From Nephrocerus scutellatus (lineage: Eukaryota > Arthropoda > Insecta > Diptera > Pipunculidae): a DNA stretch of 64,000 nt. The stretch covers positions 44,504,010 to 44,568,009 of the forward strand of contig OX352763.1 of NCBI GenBank assembly GCA_947095585.1, read 5' to 3'. How positions within the stretch are numbered: position 1 is the stretch's first letter; the number at the start of each line of letters is the position of its first letter. Both the position numbers and the translations under genes were made by a program. This document shows, in pieces, positions 9,425-20,572 of this stretch. The notes under the pieces are model-generated. The model made no database searches, was not told where the DNA came from, and worked only from the letters and a program-made list of their open reading frames with translations.

Positions 9425-12400
9425 GTAATTGTATATTGTATTGTATATTATTTGTATATTGTTGCTGTAAGTTTATTTTAATGTTCAGCAAAAAATTACT
9501 CATAGAAAACTTTGTATTAATATGCTGGAGGAGGGAGAGGATTAACATACCCTAGTTATAATTTTTTAATTTAATCTTTCACATAATTTCACAAAGAAAA
9601 GAGAAATTAAGCATAATATGAATTCTTAGATTTGTTGAGTTATAATGAAAAAATAAATAATTAATCGTTCAATGAAATAATGTTTTGTATCTAATGTTTA
9701 TTGTTTGTTGTTCTGTTAACTAAGAATGCAATGTAATTCCGATTTGAATGCAACTCTAAGGGTAATAATAAAGAATAAGTAAAACGAATTTCAAAAGTAA
9801 AAACTTAGAACAATAACCCATGATTTTGTAAGCCCTAGACAATTACTTTGAATGTTGAAATTTAAAAAAAAAATGAATTTGAAAGACAGGAAAACTTTAG
9901 TCTAGATGTGTTTGTTTCTTTGTGGGCGGGAAATCTTGTGATCAATTGCTTATCCACTTCTTAACACCAGCTTTTATTCAAAAATGTGTATCTCCGATGA
10001 CAACACTTTTTATAAAAATTTGGCCCTAGCCCCTCGTACCAAAGACAACCACCCCATTGTATTTATTATATGGTGCATTACGAGGGTGGGTCAATAAGTC
10101 CCTGAAAAATTAAATGAGGAACAATCTTTTTGGCCTAAAAACATTTTATTTTTCAACAAAGTCTCCTTTTAGCTCGATACACTTCATCCAACGTTTCTCC
10201 AATTGTTTGATGCCTACAAATAATACGATTTCTCGAGCCCTGTAAGTCGTAAGTTTTTAGGTTAAAAATTAAAGGACTCGAATATCGATAACAGAAAATT
10301 ATTCGTGGATTGGCAAGTAATCGAAAGTCAGATATTATAATCTGATCTGAACATTGACAAAAGTTTAATAAGTTTAAAAGCGTTTTGAAAATAGATCCTG
10401 AATACCTTCAGGCTAACTCTCGAACATCAAACTTCTCCATCTATTTACAAACGTATGAAATAACAAGCCTAACTTAGATGTTGCTATTTTATACGCCATT
10501 GGCGGCAGTATATTCTTCAATTACTAATATAAATTTTGAATTTTTTGTTTTATGTTTGACATTTCTGAAGAAGTTTTAACAGAACAACGCTGTGCCTCAT
10601 AAACCGTGTGATGCTCTTGCTTTGCGTACACAAAAAATATAATTGGTTAAGATAGTAAAGGGAGCTTCTCAGCTCGCCATATGGATAGTTGTAATTCAGT
10701 CTAAACACCGAATTATCTTAAAAGCCCAATAGTAACCATTTAATTCACAAAATTCGTATGAATTTTTTTTGGGGAATTTTTTTGTTGAGAAAAAAAAAAT
10801 GGTTTTCTTATTTTTTTGGGAAATTTTTTAAAAAATTTTTTTAAACCTTTCTTTAATTTTTTGAAAAAAACCCTTAAAAACCTTTTTAAAACTATTGTTT
10901 AAAAACAAGTCCCATTAAATTCTGACTGGTAGAAGCCGAGATATACGAGTTCCTACCAAAAACACGAGCTAATGTATTCTGCTATGCGAGTGACTACACA
11001 CACCCGTGTATGTATACTTAGTTGTAATTCAGACCAAATACTAATTTATCTTAGAAGCCTTATAGTATGCAACGTTAAATTTAGGTCTATCATTCATAAG
11101 CGATAGGTCATTCAGTCAAAAGCGATTTCTAAAATAGACTGGAAAACCCACATTTTACGATTAAAAAAAATCGATAGGGATGCGTAGATTGAATATTTTT
11201 ACAGTTTTCTCAATTATGCCATTGCAAACCGAGCGCTAGCCAATTGTTTTAAAACAAGTCCCATCAAATTTTGAATAGTAGAAGCCGAGGAATACGACAC
11301 GACAAACAAACGTACAAACGTACACATCTACACACGTTCGCTGAAAAATTTCCATGTCCTCTGAATATAAGCTTTGCCCTTCGGGCCCGCAATAAAATAG
11401 CCGTCAAAGAAGGTTATGTGCAATGAATTGCCCGATTCTGTGTTTCCGCATTTATATGATCTGCAGTCATTTACATCTCATAGACATCTCATCTTTTCCT
11501 CTCCTTAATTTCCTAACACCCACGCTGTGCTAAGCACTATAAGGGTGTAAATCCCTTTAGCGTGTGTACATTATAAAAAAAAAGATAACACCCGAAGGAA
11601 GTTGTGCTGAGTTATTCGCTGAGTTACCCAGCTTGTAAATGAGCCTACACGAATACCTGACATTGCAAATCATTCCTTTCCTCTCGTCCTGATAAATACT
11701 CCGTCAACGTATTATCGCCTCTAGGCTCGTCAGACCATTGTGTAGTATCAGCTAATTTCGTTAATAAACCACGTAGAGAAAAAACTCCCAAAAAACAGTA
11801 TGGCAATACGAGAAAGCCAATTGGGACGGCCATAACAACTTCTTTCGGAGAATTAACTGGTCGCTATTGTTTCGCGTTAGCAGCCGCTGATGCAATTACA
11901 AACATCATCCTTACTCGAGCTGTAAAGAGGCTTCTAGGATTAGAGAGGTATGCTTTCTGTTTTAGAAAGCAAACTCTTTTTTTGTTGAGAAAAAAAAATG
12001 GTTTTCTTATTTTTTTTGGAAATTTTTTAAAAAAAAATTTTAAACCTTTCTTTAATTTTTTGAAAAAACCCTTAAAAACCTTTTTAAAACTATTGTTTAA
12101 AATCAAGTCCCATTAAATTCTGACTGGTAGAAGCCGAGATATACGAGTTCCTACCAAAAACACGAGCTAATGTATTCTGCTATGCGAGTGACTACACACA
12201 CCCGTGTATGTATACTTAGTTGTAATTCAGACCAAATACTAATTTATCTTAGAAGCCTAATAGTATGCAACGTTAAATTTAGGTCTATCATTCATAAGCG
12301 ATAGGTCATTCAGTCAAAAGCAATTTCTAAAATAGACAGGAAAACCCACATTTTACGATTAAAAAAAATCGATAGGGATGCGTAGATTGAATATTTTTAC

Positions 12401-15400
12401 AGTTTTCTCAATTATGCCATTGCAAACCGAGCGCTAGCCAATTGTTTTAAAACAAGTCCCATCAAATTTTGAATAGTAGAAGCCGAGATATACGACACGA
12501 CAAACAAACGTACAAACGTACACATCTACACACGTTCGCTGAAAAATTTCCATGGCCTCTGAATATAAGCTTTGCCCTTCGGGCCCGCAATAAAATAGCC
12601 TTCAAAGAAGGTTATGTGGAATGAATTGCCACAATTCTGTGTTTCCGCATTTATATGATCTGCAGTCATTTACATTTCATAGACATCTCATCTTTTCCTC
12701 TCCTTAATTTCCTAACACCCACGCTGTGCTAAGCACTATAAGAGTGTAAATCCCTTTAGCGTGTGTACATTATAAAAAAAAAAAGATAACACCCGAAGGA
12801 AGTTGTGCTGAGTTACCCAGCTTGTAAATGAGCCTACACGAATACCTGACATTGCAAATCATTCCTTTCCTCTCGTCCTGATAAATACTCCGTCAACGTA
12901 TTATCGCCTCTAGGCTCATCAGACCATTGTGTAGTATCAGCTAATTTCTCGTTAATAAAACACGAAGAGAAAAAACTCCCAAAAAACAGTATGGCAATAC
13001 GAGAAAGCCAATTGGGACGGCCATAAAAACTTCTTTCGGTGAATTAACTGGTCGCTATTGTTTCGCGTTAGCAACGTGGATGCAGCCGCTGATGCAATTA
13101 CAAACATCATCCTTACTCGAGCTGTAAAGAGGCTTCTAGGATTAGCCAGGTATGCTTTCTGTTTTAGAAAGCAAACCCTTCCGAGAAAATCGAACAAATT
13201 TTAAACGATCCAGAGCCTAAGGCAATGCTCTTCTTCGGCGAGTCAAATTCGCCTACGACCAAAAATTGAGGCAAAAAATACTACAATGCCCCAAAGGTAG
13301 TAAAAGTTTGTGGTCATTCGTGAAAAGAATCAGAAATACAGTCTCGTCGTCGATTCCAACGCTCATTTATAACGACATTCCAGTTGTCAGCACTATAGAC
13401 AAGGCCAATCTGTTTGCTGCACATTTCGCAGCTAGCTCCACGCTTCCAGATTGTGCATTGCTGCCTCCTGAACTCGCTCAGTTGCTAGAGTTTTAAACGA
13501 TCTTAACACTCACAAATCCGCTGGGCCAGATGGTATTTCCCCATTAGTTCTGAAGAGGTGTTCTTCTAAGCTGGCATTACCATTGCGTAAGCTTTTCCAT
13601 CTATCCTATTCTTCTGGACTCTTCCCGAGAATTTGGACAATTTTAATTTTTTAATTTTTTGGTCCAGCCCATACCCAAAAAAAGGCGAGTCGTCGTCTCC
13701 TTCTTCGTATCGACCCATAGCACTTACATCTATTCTTTCCAAGGTCATGGAAACGCTGATCAATTTTCAGCTCAAGAAATATCTTGAAACCAACCAAATC
13801 CTTAGTGACCGGCAGTATGGATATCGTGGGCAACGTTCTACTGGTGATTTAATGGTATATCTCACCGAACAGTGGATCTTTCCATCAATTTGGAGAAAGC
13901 AAAGCTGTTGCAATTTCTAAGGCATTTGACAGAGTTTGGCATCAAGCTCTTTTGTCTAAAATGCGTGCTTATGGAGTCGATGAAAAACTGCTTCGTTGGA
14001 TTAGAAGCTATGTTTGGGACAAGTTGTTTTGGACGGTTTCAAGTATAAAGTTCATTATTTAAATGCTGGCGTTCCCCAGGGCTCTGTTTTGTACCCGACT
14101 CTCTTCCCCATTTTTATTAATGATCTCTTATCTGTGACTTCTAATCCAATTCACTCTTTCGCCGATGACAGCACTCTCAGCTTCTCATATAAGTTTGATG
14201 AACGTCCCTCCACTTCTCATGTGGAACTCAAACAACAACTTATGTTAAGCGAGTTAAATTCTGACCTAGACAGCATAATACAATGGGGAAAAATTAATCG
14301 AGTAGAATTTAACGCTTAACGAATCCTAAATCCCATGCTATTATCTGTGAATGGCACTTGCATCGAGGAAACTGAAAATCTCGCAATTCTCGGTATGTGA
14401 GTTAACGAGACAAGCTTCGTTGGAATGACCACATATTTATTATTATTCGGCGCGACAGACCATTGCGGTCCAAGGCCTAACTTCTCGCGACCATTTGTGT
14501 TGCGCATTTATATTTTTGGACACAAATGAAAGGGACCTACAATTTTAGGCCGGTTCCGAACGGTGAATTGAGAAGCTTCCCGCGACAAGTTATTACTCTC
14601 GGAATGTTTTTCACCCATTCGCGAGAGGTGGGACACCGTAAAAATTACTTTTGGTGTTACTGGGATTCGAACCGCGAACCTTCTGCTCAGTGGCCACGCG
14701 CATTTCAACTGAGCCACGGCGCCCACCTGGCTGATTTTGAGTGGGATGTTGATTGGCTTTTGAGGTAGTTTGATGGCGTGTTGAGATGATGTTAAGGAGT
14801 ATTAAAAAGGTTACTTGAGGCGGTCTTGAGAGTGGACATGAGGTGGTCTTGGGGGGGTTCTTGAAGGTGGTCTTGAGTGTGGTTTGAGGGAAGTCTTTAG
14901 ATGGTCGTTAGGAGGTTTTGTGTTGGTTTTAGGAAGTTCGAGAGGGTCTTGAGTGGGGTCCTGAAGGGGGTCATAACGTAATCTTGAGGGAGTCTTGAGA
15001 GGGTTTTAAGAGAGGTCTTGAGGGAGTTCTGAGTGGATCTTCAGAGGGTATTGAGGGAGTCTTAAGGAGTTATTGAGGAGGTCTAGAGATGGGTCTTGAG
15101 GGTGGTTTACTGGAGTACTGTTCTTTCGGTAGTCTCAATGGAGGTTTGAGAGGGTCTTGACGAGGGTTTTGCGGGAGCCTTAAGAGAATATTGTGTGGAG
15201 TTTATAAAGGTTTGAGAGGGTTTTGGTCTTAAGATTGTTTTGTTAGTGTCTTAAGGAAATCTTGAGGGGGTCTTAAGGGGTTCTAAGGAGTCATTTGTTG
15301 GTCTTCAGGGAGTCCTTAGGGGGCCTAACGAGGTCTTAACGGCGTATTAAGGGTGGTCCCCAGGAGGTCTTGAGGGTGGTTTGAGGGGAGTCTTGAGTTG

Positions 15401-18139
15401 GTCTTTAGTGGGGTGTTTATGTGGTCTTGAGGAAGGCAAGGCTTGAGGAAGTTCTGGGAGGGTCGTGAGTTGAGTCTTAAGAGGGTCTTGAGGGAGTCTT
15501 TAAGTAGTCTTGAGGGGGTCTCGAGAAGTTTTTAGATGCTATTTAGTTGGGTATTGAGGGAGTCTTTAGGGGAACTTTGATGTTCTTTTAATCTTGTCAT
15601 AAACCTCAAATGCTTAGCACGGTTCTTTTAAATTATGTAATTTTTTAATCCACAAATTTTCCAGATTTCCATTAAAAACATTCCAGCAATTTTCATTTAT
15701 TTTATAACAGCTCCAGATCTACCACCTATTTCATTTTCTACCTTTTAGAGAGCTAGTTATGCTTCAATTATATCATTTTTTTTCTTCGACCGAATACAAA
15801 CAAAGGTAATTTTTTCTGGTTAATGTGGGGTTTCGTTCCTCGTTACGTGTTATTATTACCCGGTGAGAACTGTAAGTACATATTTTATTTGTTATTTCGT
15901 GCTATTAAAACATGTCTGTACCCATCAACCTCGCTGTGTATGAAGTGTAGTTGGTAAAGCGAAATGTCCAACCACCCGTGTGCATGATGTGAAATTGCAT
16001 GCAATCCAACTTCCTATTTTCATATAAGTCCTTTGACTTATTTTTAAACAAAGTCATGTTAGTTATAGTTTTATCGTTGAATTAGTTATTTTGTTGTTTT
16101 ATATATAAATGTTTACTTCCCTTATTAACTTAAATGTAAAATGTTAAAAGCTAAGAGTGGGGCTAATAGAACAAATACTGATTGTAATGTAAAGTTCCAG
16201 AATTGTGTAATATCACAGGTACAGCACAATATGATTGGGAGGATCGACCGGTGATTGTGATAAAATCGTTTCACGTGTTCGCCATTCACCGATTCACACC
16301 ATAAAAGATTTTTCTTCCTTTGCATAAACAGTTTTTTAATTTTTTAGTTTTTTTTTATTTTAAAACCTTGATTTTTTTTATATACATACATATCTAATTT
16401 TACGACAACAATCATTCTGATAGGTGATGATGATTACGACTGGCAGACGCAGACAATCTGAAACCCTTTCTAACAATTTCAATCACAATCTTAACTTATA
16501 TCTTAATAACTGTATAACCACACAGGCTATCTTTGGCGCTATGTTCGTGCCAGTATGAGTATAGCAGGAGTTTTTCCTCCATTTTGTGACTACAAAGATG
16601 GCCATTTACTCCTAGACGGTTGCTACATAAACAATGTCCCAGGTAATGTTTGCATTTTGTTAATGTAGATTGAAGCATGTAGTTTAATTTCATTATTATT
16701 TTGACGAGTTTATTTCTAAAACGCCCAAAAATCATGACGTTTTAGAGACACCCCAAGCAATCATAGTTGCAGTCGAATGTAGTGTCGATTTGTTTGTTTG
16801 TATGTGTTAAGCAAATTGCTGCATGTTTTTGAAATTTAATTGAGTTTAAAAGTATAGAACTCAATTAGAAATTACATGGAACTATTTCGAAGTATTCCTA
16901 GTTATATTGTTGGGATAAAGAATTAAACTGAGGTTCATATTCGCTTTGAGAGAGACCTCCCCTTTGTGAGTAAAAATATATTTCTTCAGATCATTAGTAT
17001 TAGTCCTCTATACTCCTCCATTCGTATTCTAAGACATATTTGCTTCGAAAATTTCAAATGAGTATTTTTTGCTGTGTTTATGTAATTTATTTTTAAGGAA
17101 AAGTTTAAATTTAATTTTTAGTGAATGTCAATTGTTGTTAATTTGTATTTACTAATATATTTGTTGATGCTAGCCGATGTAATGCGTAACCTTGGAGCAG
17201 CACATATTATCGCCATTGATGTAGGCTCACAGGATGACACAGATTTGACAAATTACGGCGACGATTTGTCTGGTTGGTGGTTGCTGTACAAAAAATGGAA
17301 TCCATTCACATCGCCAGTCAAGGTGCCAGATTTACCGGATATTCAGTCGAGATTGGCCTATGTGTCGTGTGTGCGACAATTGGAGGTAAATATCTATCTT
17401 GAATCTGGATTCGATAAAGTTTCGTATCTAATCAATCTCTATCAAAAAAGGAAGTGAAAAACTCTGATTACTGTGAATATATTCGACCGCCCATCGACAA
17501 GTACAAAACTCTTGCATTTGGTAGTTTCGATGAAATTCGAGACGTTGGCTACGTTTTTGGGAAAAACTATTTTGAATCGATGGCCAAAACGGGCCGATTG
17601 GGGCGATTTAATCAATGGTTTAACCAGGAGCCACCAAAGAAGTATACACATTCTTCGCTGAGTGAATACACATTTATAGACCTCGCACAAATTGTATGCA
17701 AACTCCCAGAGACATATGTCGAGGGGAATTTAGCTTACAGCGAAGATGAGGAGTTTGATGGGTATATTTCGGAACCGTCAAGTTTTCATATTGTACGTGT
17801 CTTTATCCATTTAAATTTTAAGTTAAAAAAAACAATAAATTCTTTCGGTTTTAGAACCACCAAGATAATATTCGAATAAAACGAACCGGGACTTCGCTCT
17901 CGTTGTCAGAGAACGAAATGGACTCCGACATTGAGGTGGACTTGTCACTTGCACTTAAAAAGCAGCAGGATAAATCACGAAGCTCTACACACACACCAAA
18001 TTCCGAATCGCTGGGGCTATCACCCGTCGACAGTATCTACGGAAATGCTTTAGCTCCTCATGCAGATGTCATGTTGCGGCAAGATGCTGATGTCATTGAA
18101 GACCTGCCGATTGATCCGGTGGATAAAAAAGCGAATTAA
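9308..18139 (+). CDS. sws: swiss cheese / neuropathy target esterase (NTE/PNPLA6 family), 3' exons
   Basis: Spliced exons: 9308-9424 or 16526-16642 (alternative versions), 17174-17385, 17451-17792 and 17855-18139 with stop TAA at 18137-18139. Together they encode the second half of the patatin-like phospholipase domain and the C-terminal tail. sws/NTE is an ER-membrane serine lysophospholipase/phospholipase B, also known in Drosophila as a regulator of PKA, needed for neuron-glia integrity. Visible landmarks are [16 protein letters not shown], the catalytic-dyad Asp in DGG (exon a) or DGC (exon b), [51 protein letters not shown] and [14 protein letters not shown] [11 protein letters not shown]. 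The nucleophile exon (GxSxG), cyclic-nucleotide-binding domains and N-terminal membrane segment are not in the window and must lie upstream. All junctions obey GT-AG and keep frame. The C-terminal tail is acidic and serine-rich. Confidence 0.93.
9425..9900. other. Intron sequence, no feature recognised
   Basis: AT-rich sequence after the exon-a donor. An open frame continues briefly past the donor, but only as intronic read-through. Confidence 0.5.
9900..10045 (+). repeat. Family-X repeat fragment
   Basis: Contains the family's leader (tgtgtttgttt...gtgggcgggaaatcttgtgatcaatt) and one internal unit (tgtgtatctccgatgacaacactttttataaaaatttgg), as in the fuller copies at 30084-30982 and 60880-61180. 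Confidence 0.65.
10078..10235 (-). mobile_element. mariner-like element end with transposase C-terminus
   Basis: Begins with a terminal-repeat-like 'cgagggtgggtcaataagt'. On the minus strand it encodes the mariner transposase C-terminus ([17 protein letters not shown]) followed directly by the terminal inverted repeat. The rest of the element is missing. Confidence 0.6.
10236..10773. other. Intron sequence with fragment of an unclassified repeat
   Basis: 10560-10740 shares 'gagcttctcagctcgc' and 'atggatagttgtaattcag' with 56190-56240 in reverse complement, so part of it belongs to an unclassified dispersed repeat. The remainder shows nothing. Confidence 0.4.
11460..11583 (+). mobile_element. 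LINE-2 3' end in unit 1
   Basis: Terminal block cccacgctgtgctaagc ... gcgtgtgtacattataaaaaaa with an A-rich tail, as at 7736-7858. Confidence 0.6.
12657..12787 (+). mobile_element. LINE-2 3' end in unit 2
   Basis: Same block as 11460-11583, duplicated with the 1.2-kb unit. Confidence 0.6.
12822..14438 (+). pseudogene. LINE-2 copy ii (decayed endonuclease-RT)
   Basis: Plus-strand fragments appear in the normal order: distal endonuclease ([12 protein letters not shown], from 12826), linker (13200-13490, [30 protein letters not shown]) and RT (13500-14320: [12 protein letters not shown], [46 protein letters not shown]). The copy has several frameshifts, including at 13495, 13655 and 13915. Near 13640 it shares with the copy at 32380 a replaced segment (WTIL) instead of the intact motif at 4470, so the two belong to one subfamily. 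It is cut at about 14438, where a SINE has inserted. Confidence 0.78.
14445..14730 (-). mobile_element. SINE, near full length
   Basis: On the minus strand: head ggcgccgtggctcagttg (A-box-like) at about 14728, B box GGTTCGAATCC near 14670, body with the block tgtccaaaaatataaatg in reverse complement, and a tail of (AAT)n-type repeats at 14440-14455. Other copies are at 1-145, 53548-53778 and about 62700-62845. Inserted at the end of a LINE-2 fragment. Confidence 0.7.
14755..15590 (+). repeat. G-rich degenerate minisatellite
   Basis: About 0.83 kb made of irregular iterations of a 10-20 bp unit close to 'ggagtcttgaggg' / 'ggtggtcttgag'. The plus strand is strongly G-rich and C-poor, with many GGG tracts and one run of seven G near 14850. 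It lies in the intron between the two alternative sws exons, so the G-rich strand is the sense (transcribed RNA) strand. Confidence 0.8.
15591..16525. other. Intron upstream of sws exon b
   Basis: AT-rich sequence without recognisable repeats, ending at the 3' splice site 'actgtataaccacacag' (16525). Confidence 0.45.
16526..16642 (+). CDS. sws: sws alternative exon b
   Basis: 117 nt, phase 1 at both ends, flanked by ...cacacag and gtaatg. It encodes 39 residues ([34 protein letters not shown]) that match exon a at 28 of 39 positions. The catalytic-dyad Asp of DG is kept, but the next residue is Cys rather than Gly/Ala. Equal length and phase mean that use of either exon preserves frame. Inclusion or skipping of both would also preserve frame, so mutual exclusion is inferred from protein logic and is not forced by frame. 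Confidence 0.88.
17174..17385 (+). CDS. sws: sws exon (GSQDD segment)
   Basis: Begins after 'gatgctag' and completes the split Ala codon. It encodes [20 protein letters not shown] and onward to [13 protein letters not shown], ending GAG|GTAAAT in phase 0. Highly conserved NTE core. Confidence 0.9.
17451..17792 (+). CDS. sws: sws exon ([14 protein letters not shown] segment)
   Basis: Begins at GAA after 'atcaaaaaag' and ends CAT ATT|GTACGT, phase 0 at both ends. It encodes [55 protein letters not shown] and an acidic stretch [15 protein letters not shown]. Confidence 0.9.
17855..18139 (+). CDS. sws: sws last exon (C-terminal tail)
   Basis: Begins after 'tcggttttag'; 94 codons plus TAA. Low-complexity polar/acidic tail ([21 protein letters not shown]...). 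Tails of insect NTE proteins vary, so the exact end rests on frame and the splice site alone. Confidence 0.85.
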   Translation, partial: NHQDNIRIKRTGTSLSLSENEMDSDIEVDLSLALKKQQDKSRSSTHTPNSESLGLSPVDSIYGNALAPHADVMLRQDADVIEDLPIDPVDKKAN

Positions 18140-18339
18140 ATTATGGACTGAGATAATTTATATAAAAAATTTAATATACATGTATATTTTCCTTTAAATT
18201 GTCCACTTAAGTTAATATTATCAATATTAATTATGTTACTATTTCAAATATAAACACAAAAACCTCCTATTTAATGATTTTCACCACCCATATTTTCATA
18301 CAGAGAAAAATAATGTTAATAAGAGTAAGATTATTTTTA

Positions 18340-18415
18340 AATAAAATAAAAACAATACTTGTAAATATGTGCACAATTTAAACAAATGTTGCATTGGGAA
18401 TGTAAAATAAATAAA
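18340..18415 (+). terminator. sws: sws poly(A) signals
   Basis: AATAAA occurs at 18340-18350 (twice, overlapping) and again at 18406-18415, 200-280 nt after the stop codon. These are the only strong hexamers before the LTR retrotransposon, so the 3' UTR probably ends by about 18440. Confidence 0.55.
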
Positions 18416-18548
18416 CCAAATATGTCAAACGAACTGAAACGAAAAATACGTATTTAATTATATTGGATGAACTATGATCTGACGGCGTTTTTATTTTCAA
18501 CCGGAAACAAAACCTCAACGTATATTTATTATTGCCAGAGTATCAAAG

Positions 18549-19732
18549 TGTAACAGTCTTTTGCTCGGGTGACGCTCGCCGGTCACCCAGGGTTCTTTCT
18601 CCTTCTCGCTCGTCGTTACAAATTAAAAGATTGTTGGATTTTCGATATAAAATTACAATTCTTCTTTATTTCTTGATCTCTTAGTCTATACGTACTTACA
18701 TATAAATATACTTAAATAAACTTACGATACGTTGGTTTGTACGTACTCGGTACGGGGAAACCAGGGGAACTTGATTGCAGCCGAGAGTATTCGACTGCGG
18801 AAAAGGGGGTTGATGGGCGGCTTTTGCTCTTTAAGTGGTTGCTACTAGAGCACACGAGCAGCGTTCTACGGAACAGTGCGGTATAGTGAATTACTATACG
18901 AGTAAGCAAGCGAGGTCCGGGGGATAGCTACCACACTGGGAGCAAGCGGACTGCTTAGTGTCTTGTAAATTACAATATAGCGATACTACCTGGTTTTACA
19001 ACCTCGATCGTTCGCTATACTGCAATAGACACAGTAAGTATGGGTGTACAACACAACAAAATTAGCCCGGTTTTACAACCTTGACAATTTTGTTATATTG
19101 ACCTAGACAAAGAAAGTACGAGTATATAATGCAGCACAGTTGTCTGGTTTTGCAACCTCGGCAACGTGTTACATTAATATGACTCGGCTAGCCTTGTCAC
19201 CAAAAAAAGGGGCTGTTCGTGGAGAACAGTAGTCAGCGAAAAGCTGTCGGTAAAGGGGGGAATTTGCTGTGAACCACAACGCTTTCTTCCCTTTGAGTAG
19301 GTATAGCTGCCTTGCCGCAGTATAGTCTACTCTCGAATAGATTTTACTACCGTGCCGTAGTATGTTCTATTCTAATTTTTGTTGATTGATTGGAGCATAT
19401 AAGTGTGTCTTAATAGTTGAATTCCTTGGGAATTTTGTTTTCACCCTTTTTGGAAAAATTATTTGATTATAAGTAATATCATTGATAAATTTCTATCATT
19501 CATTGGGCGAAAAACCCTTTTCCCGCAAAAAATAATTTCGTTGGTTCAACCGCCGGATTGAACCTTATACGTACTGCATACCGGCCGAGTACACTCGTAT
19601 TGCGCTAAATTGATATAATGCAAAATAGGTTAATTTTGCATTATATATCGAGTGACTGGGTTTTTTTTTTGTATAGCAATTACTTTAGACATATGGTTTG
19701 TAGCGAAGTGATATTTAACCAACTTCGTTACA
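18549..19732 (-). repeat. 3' LTR of the gypsy-type element
   Basis: 1184 bp, TGTAAC...GTTACA. Compared with the other LTR, it has a short block around 19130 (taatgcagca) that is absent there, and small T-run differences near 19660. Otherwise the two look the same. Confidence 0.9.
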
Positions 19733-19746
19733 TTCCCCCCCTCCTT
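19733..19746 (-). other. Polypurine tract (second-strand primer)
   Basis: The minus strand reads GGAGGGGGGGAA directly before the 3' LTR TGTAAC, the expected place and composition of a plus-strand priming polypurine tract. Confidence 0.75.
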
Positions 19747-19789
19747 CGGGGTGCGAAAAAGTATAAGACACACTTATAGGCTAGCAATG

Positions 19790-20233
19790 GGGTTTTTTTT
19801 TTGTTTTTTTTTTTTTATATACTGGTTGGATAAGTATAACTTATAACTATTATCGGTTTTCTTAATACGGTTTGTTTATATATCTATATATGTATATATC
19901 TGGTATTTTAAAGTAAAAAATGTTTATACATAAAAAAAAATTTTTCATATGGTGTGGTCACTTATTTTTTCTGGTATATTTGGGGTGGTCTGCGACCTTT
20001 ATTGTCTCGTGCCGACACCTATATGAGTTACAAAAAGATGTGTGTGTGTTTCAAAAAAAATTGTGGGTGGGTTTATTTTTTTTCTTTCTTTCTCTTTTTT
20101 TTCCCCATTTAATAGTAATATGCTTAAGTTTATGTCTAGTGATAATAGTTCCATTTATACAGGGTTTCTCTTTTTTTTTTTTGTGTGTGTGTTTTGTTGT
20201 TTTTTTTTTCTTTGTGTTTTTCTTTTCTGTGGT

Positions 20234-20264
<31 letters not shown>

Positions 20265-20525
20265 GTCTTTTTTTTTTTTTGAGCAAAAGTAACAATCGGT
20301 AATAAGTAGTTTAATAGTTTAATAAGTATGATAATAGTAATAAGTGTGATAATAGTAGTAAGTATTGTAATTTATAATAGTAATAAGTAGGTATAATTAA
20401 TAGTAATAAGTATAATAGTAGTAAGTAGAAAAATATATAGTAGTAATAAGTATGATAATAGTATAAGTAGAATTAATAAGAAGAGTAATAAGTAATAAGT
20501 ATGATAATAACAAAAAGATTTTACA
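19790..20525. repeat. T-rich tract and 'ataataagtatg' microsatellite in the element's 3' untranslated part
   Basis: Long T-runs (19795-19815, 20045-20280) and an irregular 'aatagtaataagtatgat' array (20290-20510). ORFs called here are Phe/Val low-complexity artefacts. Confidence 0.7.
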
Positions 20526-20572
20526 ATAAAAATATATGAACAGAAGGAATGCTGTCTTCTAATTGCTGTCTT

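Larger units (their letters stand above)
10774..13170 (+). repeat. 1.2-kb direct tandem duplication (two units)
   Basis: The units at about 10774-11973 and 11974-13170 align with an offset of about 1190-1198 bp and only scattered differences. Each contains an A/T-rich repeat, paired 'gccgagatatacgag' / 'gccgag...atacgacacgac' blocks, 'tttgcccttcgggcccgcaata', a truncated LINE-2 3' end (11460-11583; 12657-12787) and the start of a LINE-2 endonuclease fragment (11636-11968; 12826-13170). Unit 2 continues into the LINE-2 reading frame, so it represents the original junction and unit 1 the duplicate. Confidence 0.75.

Noticed and set aside
9308..16642. Second independent phospholipase gene or retro-copy at 9308
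   Set aside because: The piece is one exon with correct splice signals on both sides and the same strand and phase as the downstream sws exons; a retrocopy would lack introns and include neighbours.
19920..20302. Phe-rich open frames (120 and 86 codons)
   Set aside because: They are translations of T-runs in the retrotransposon's untranslated region.
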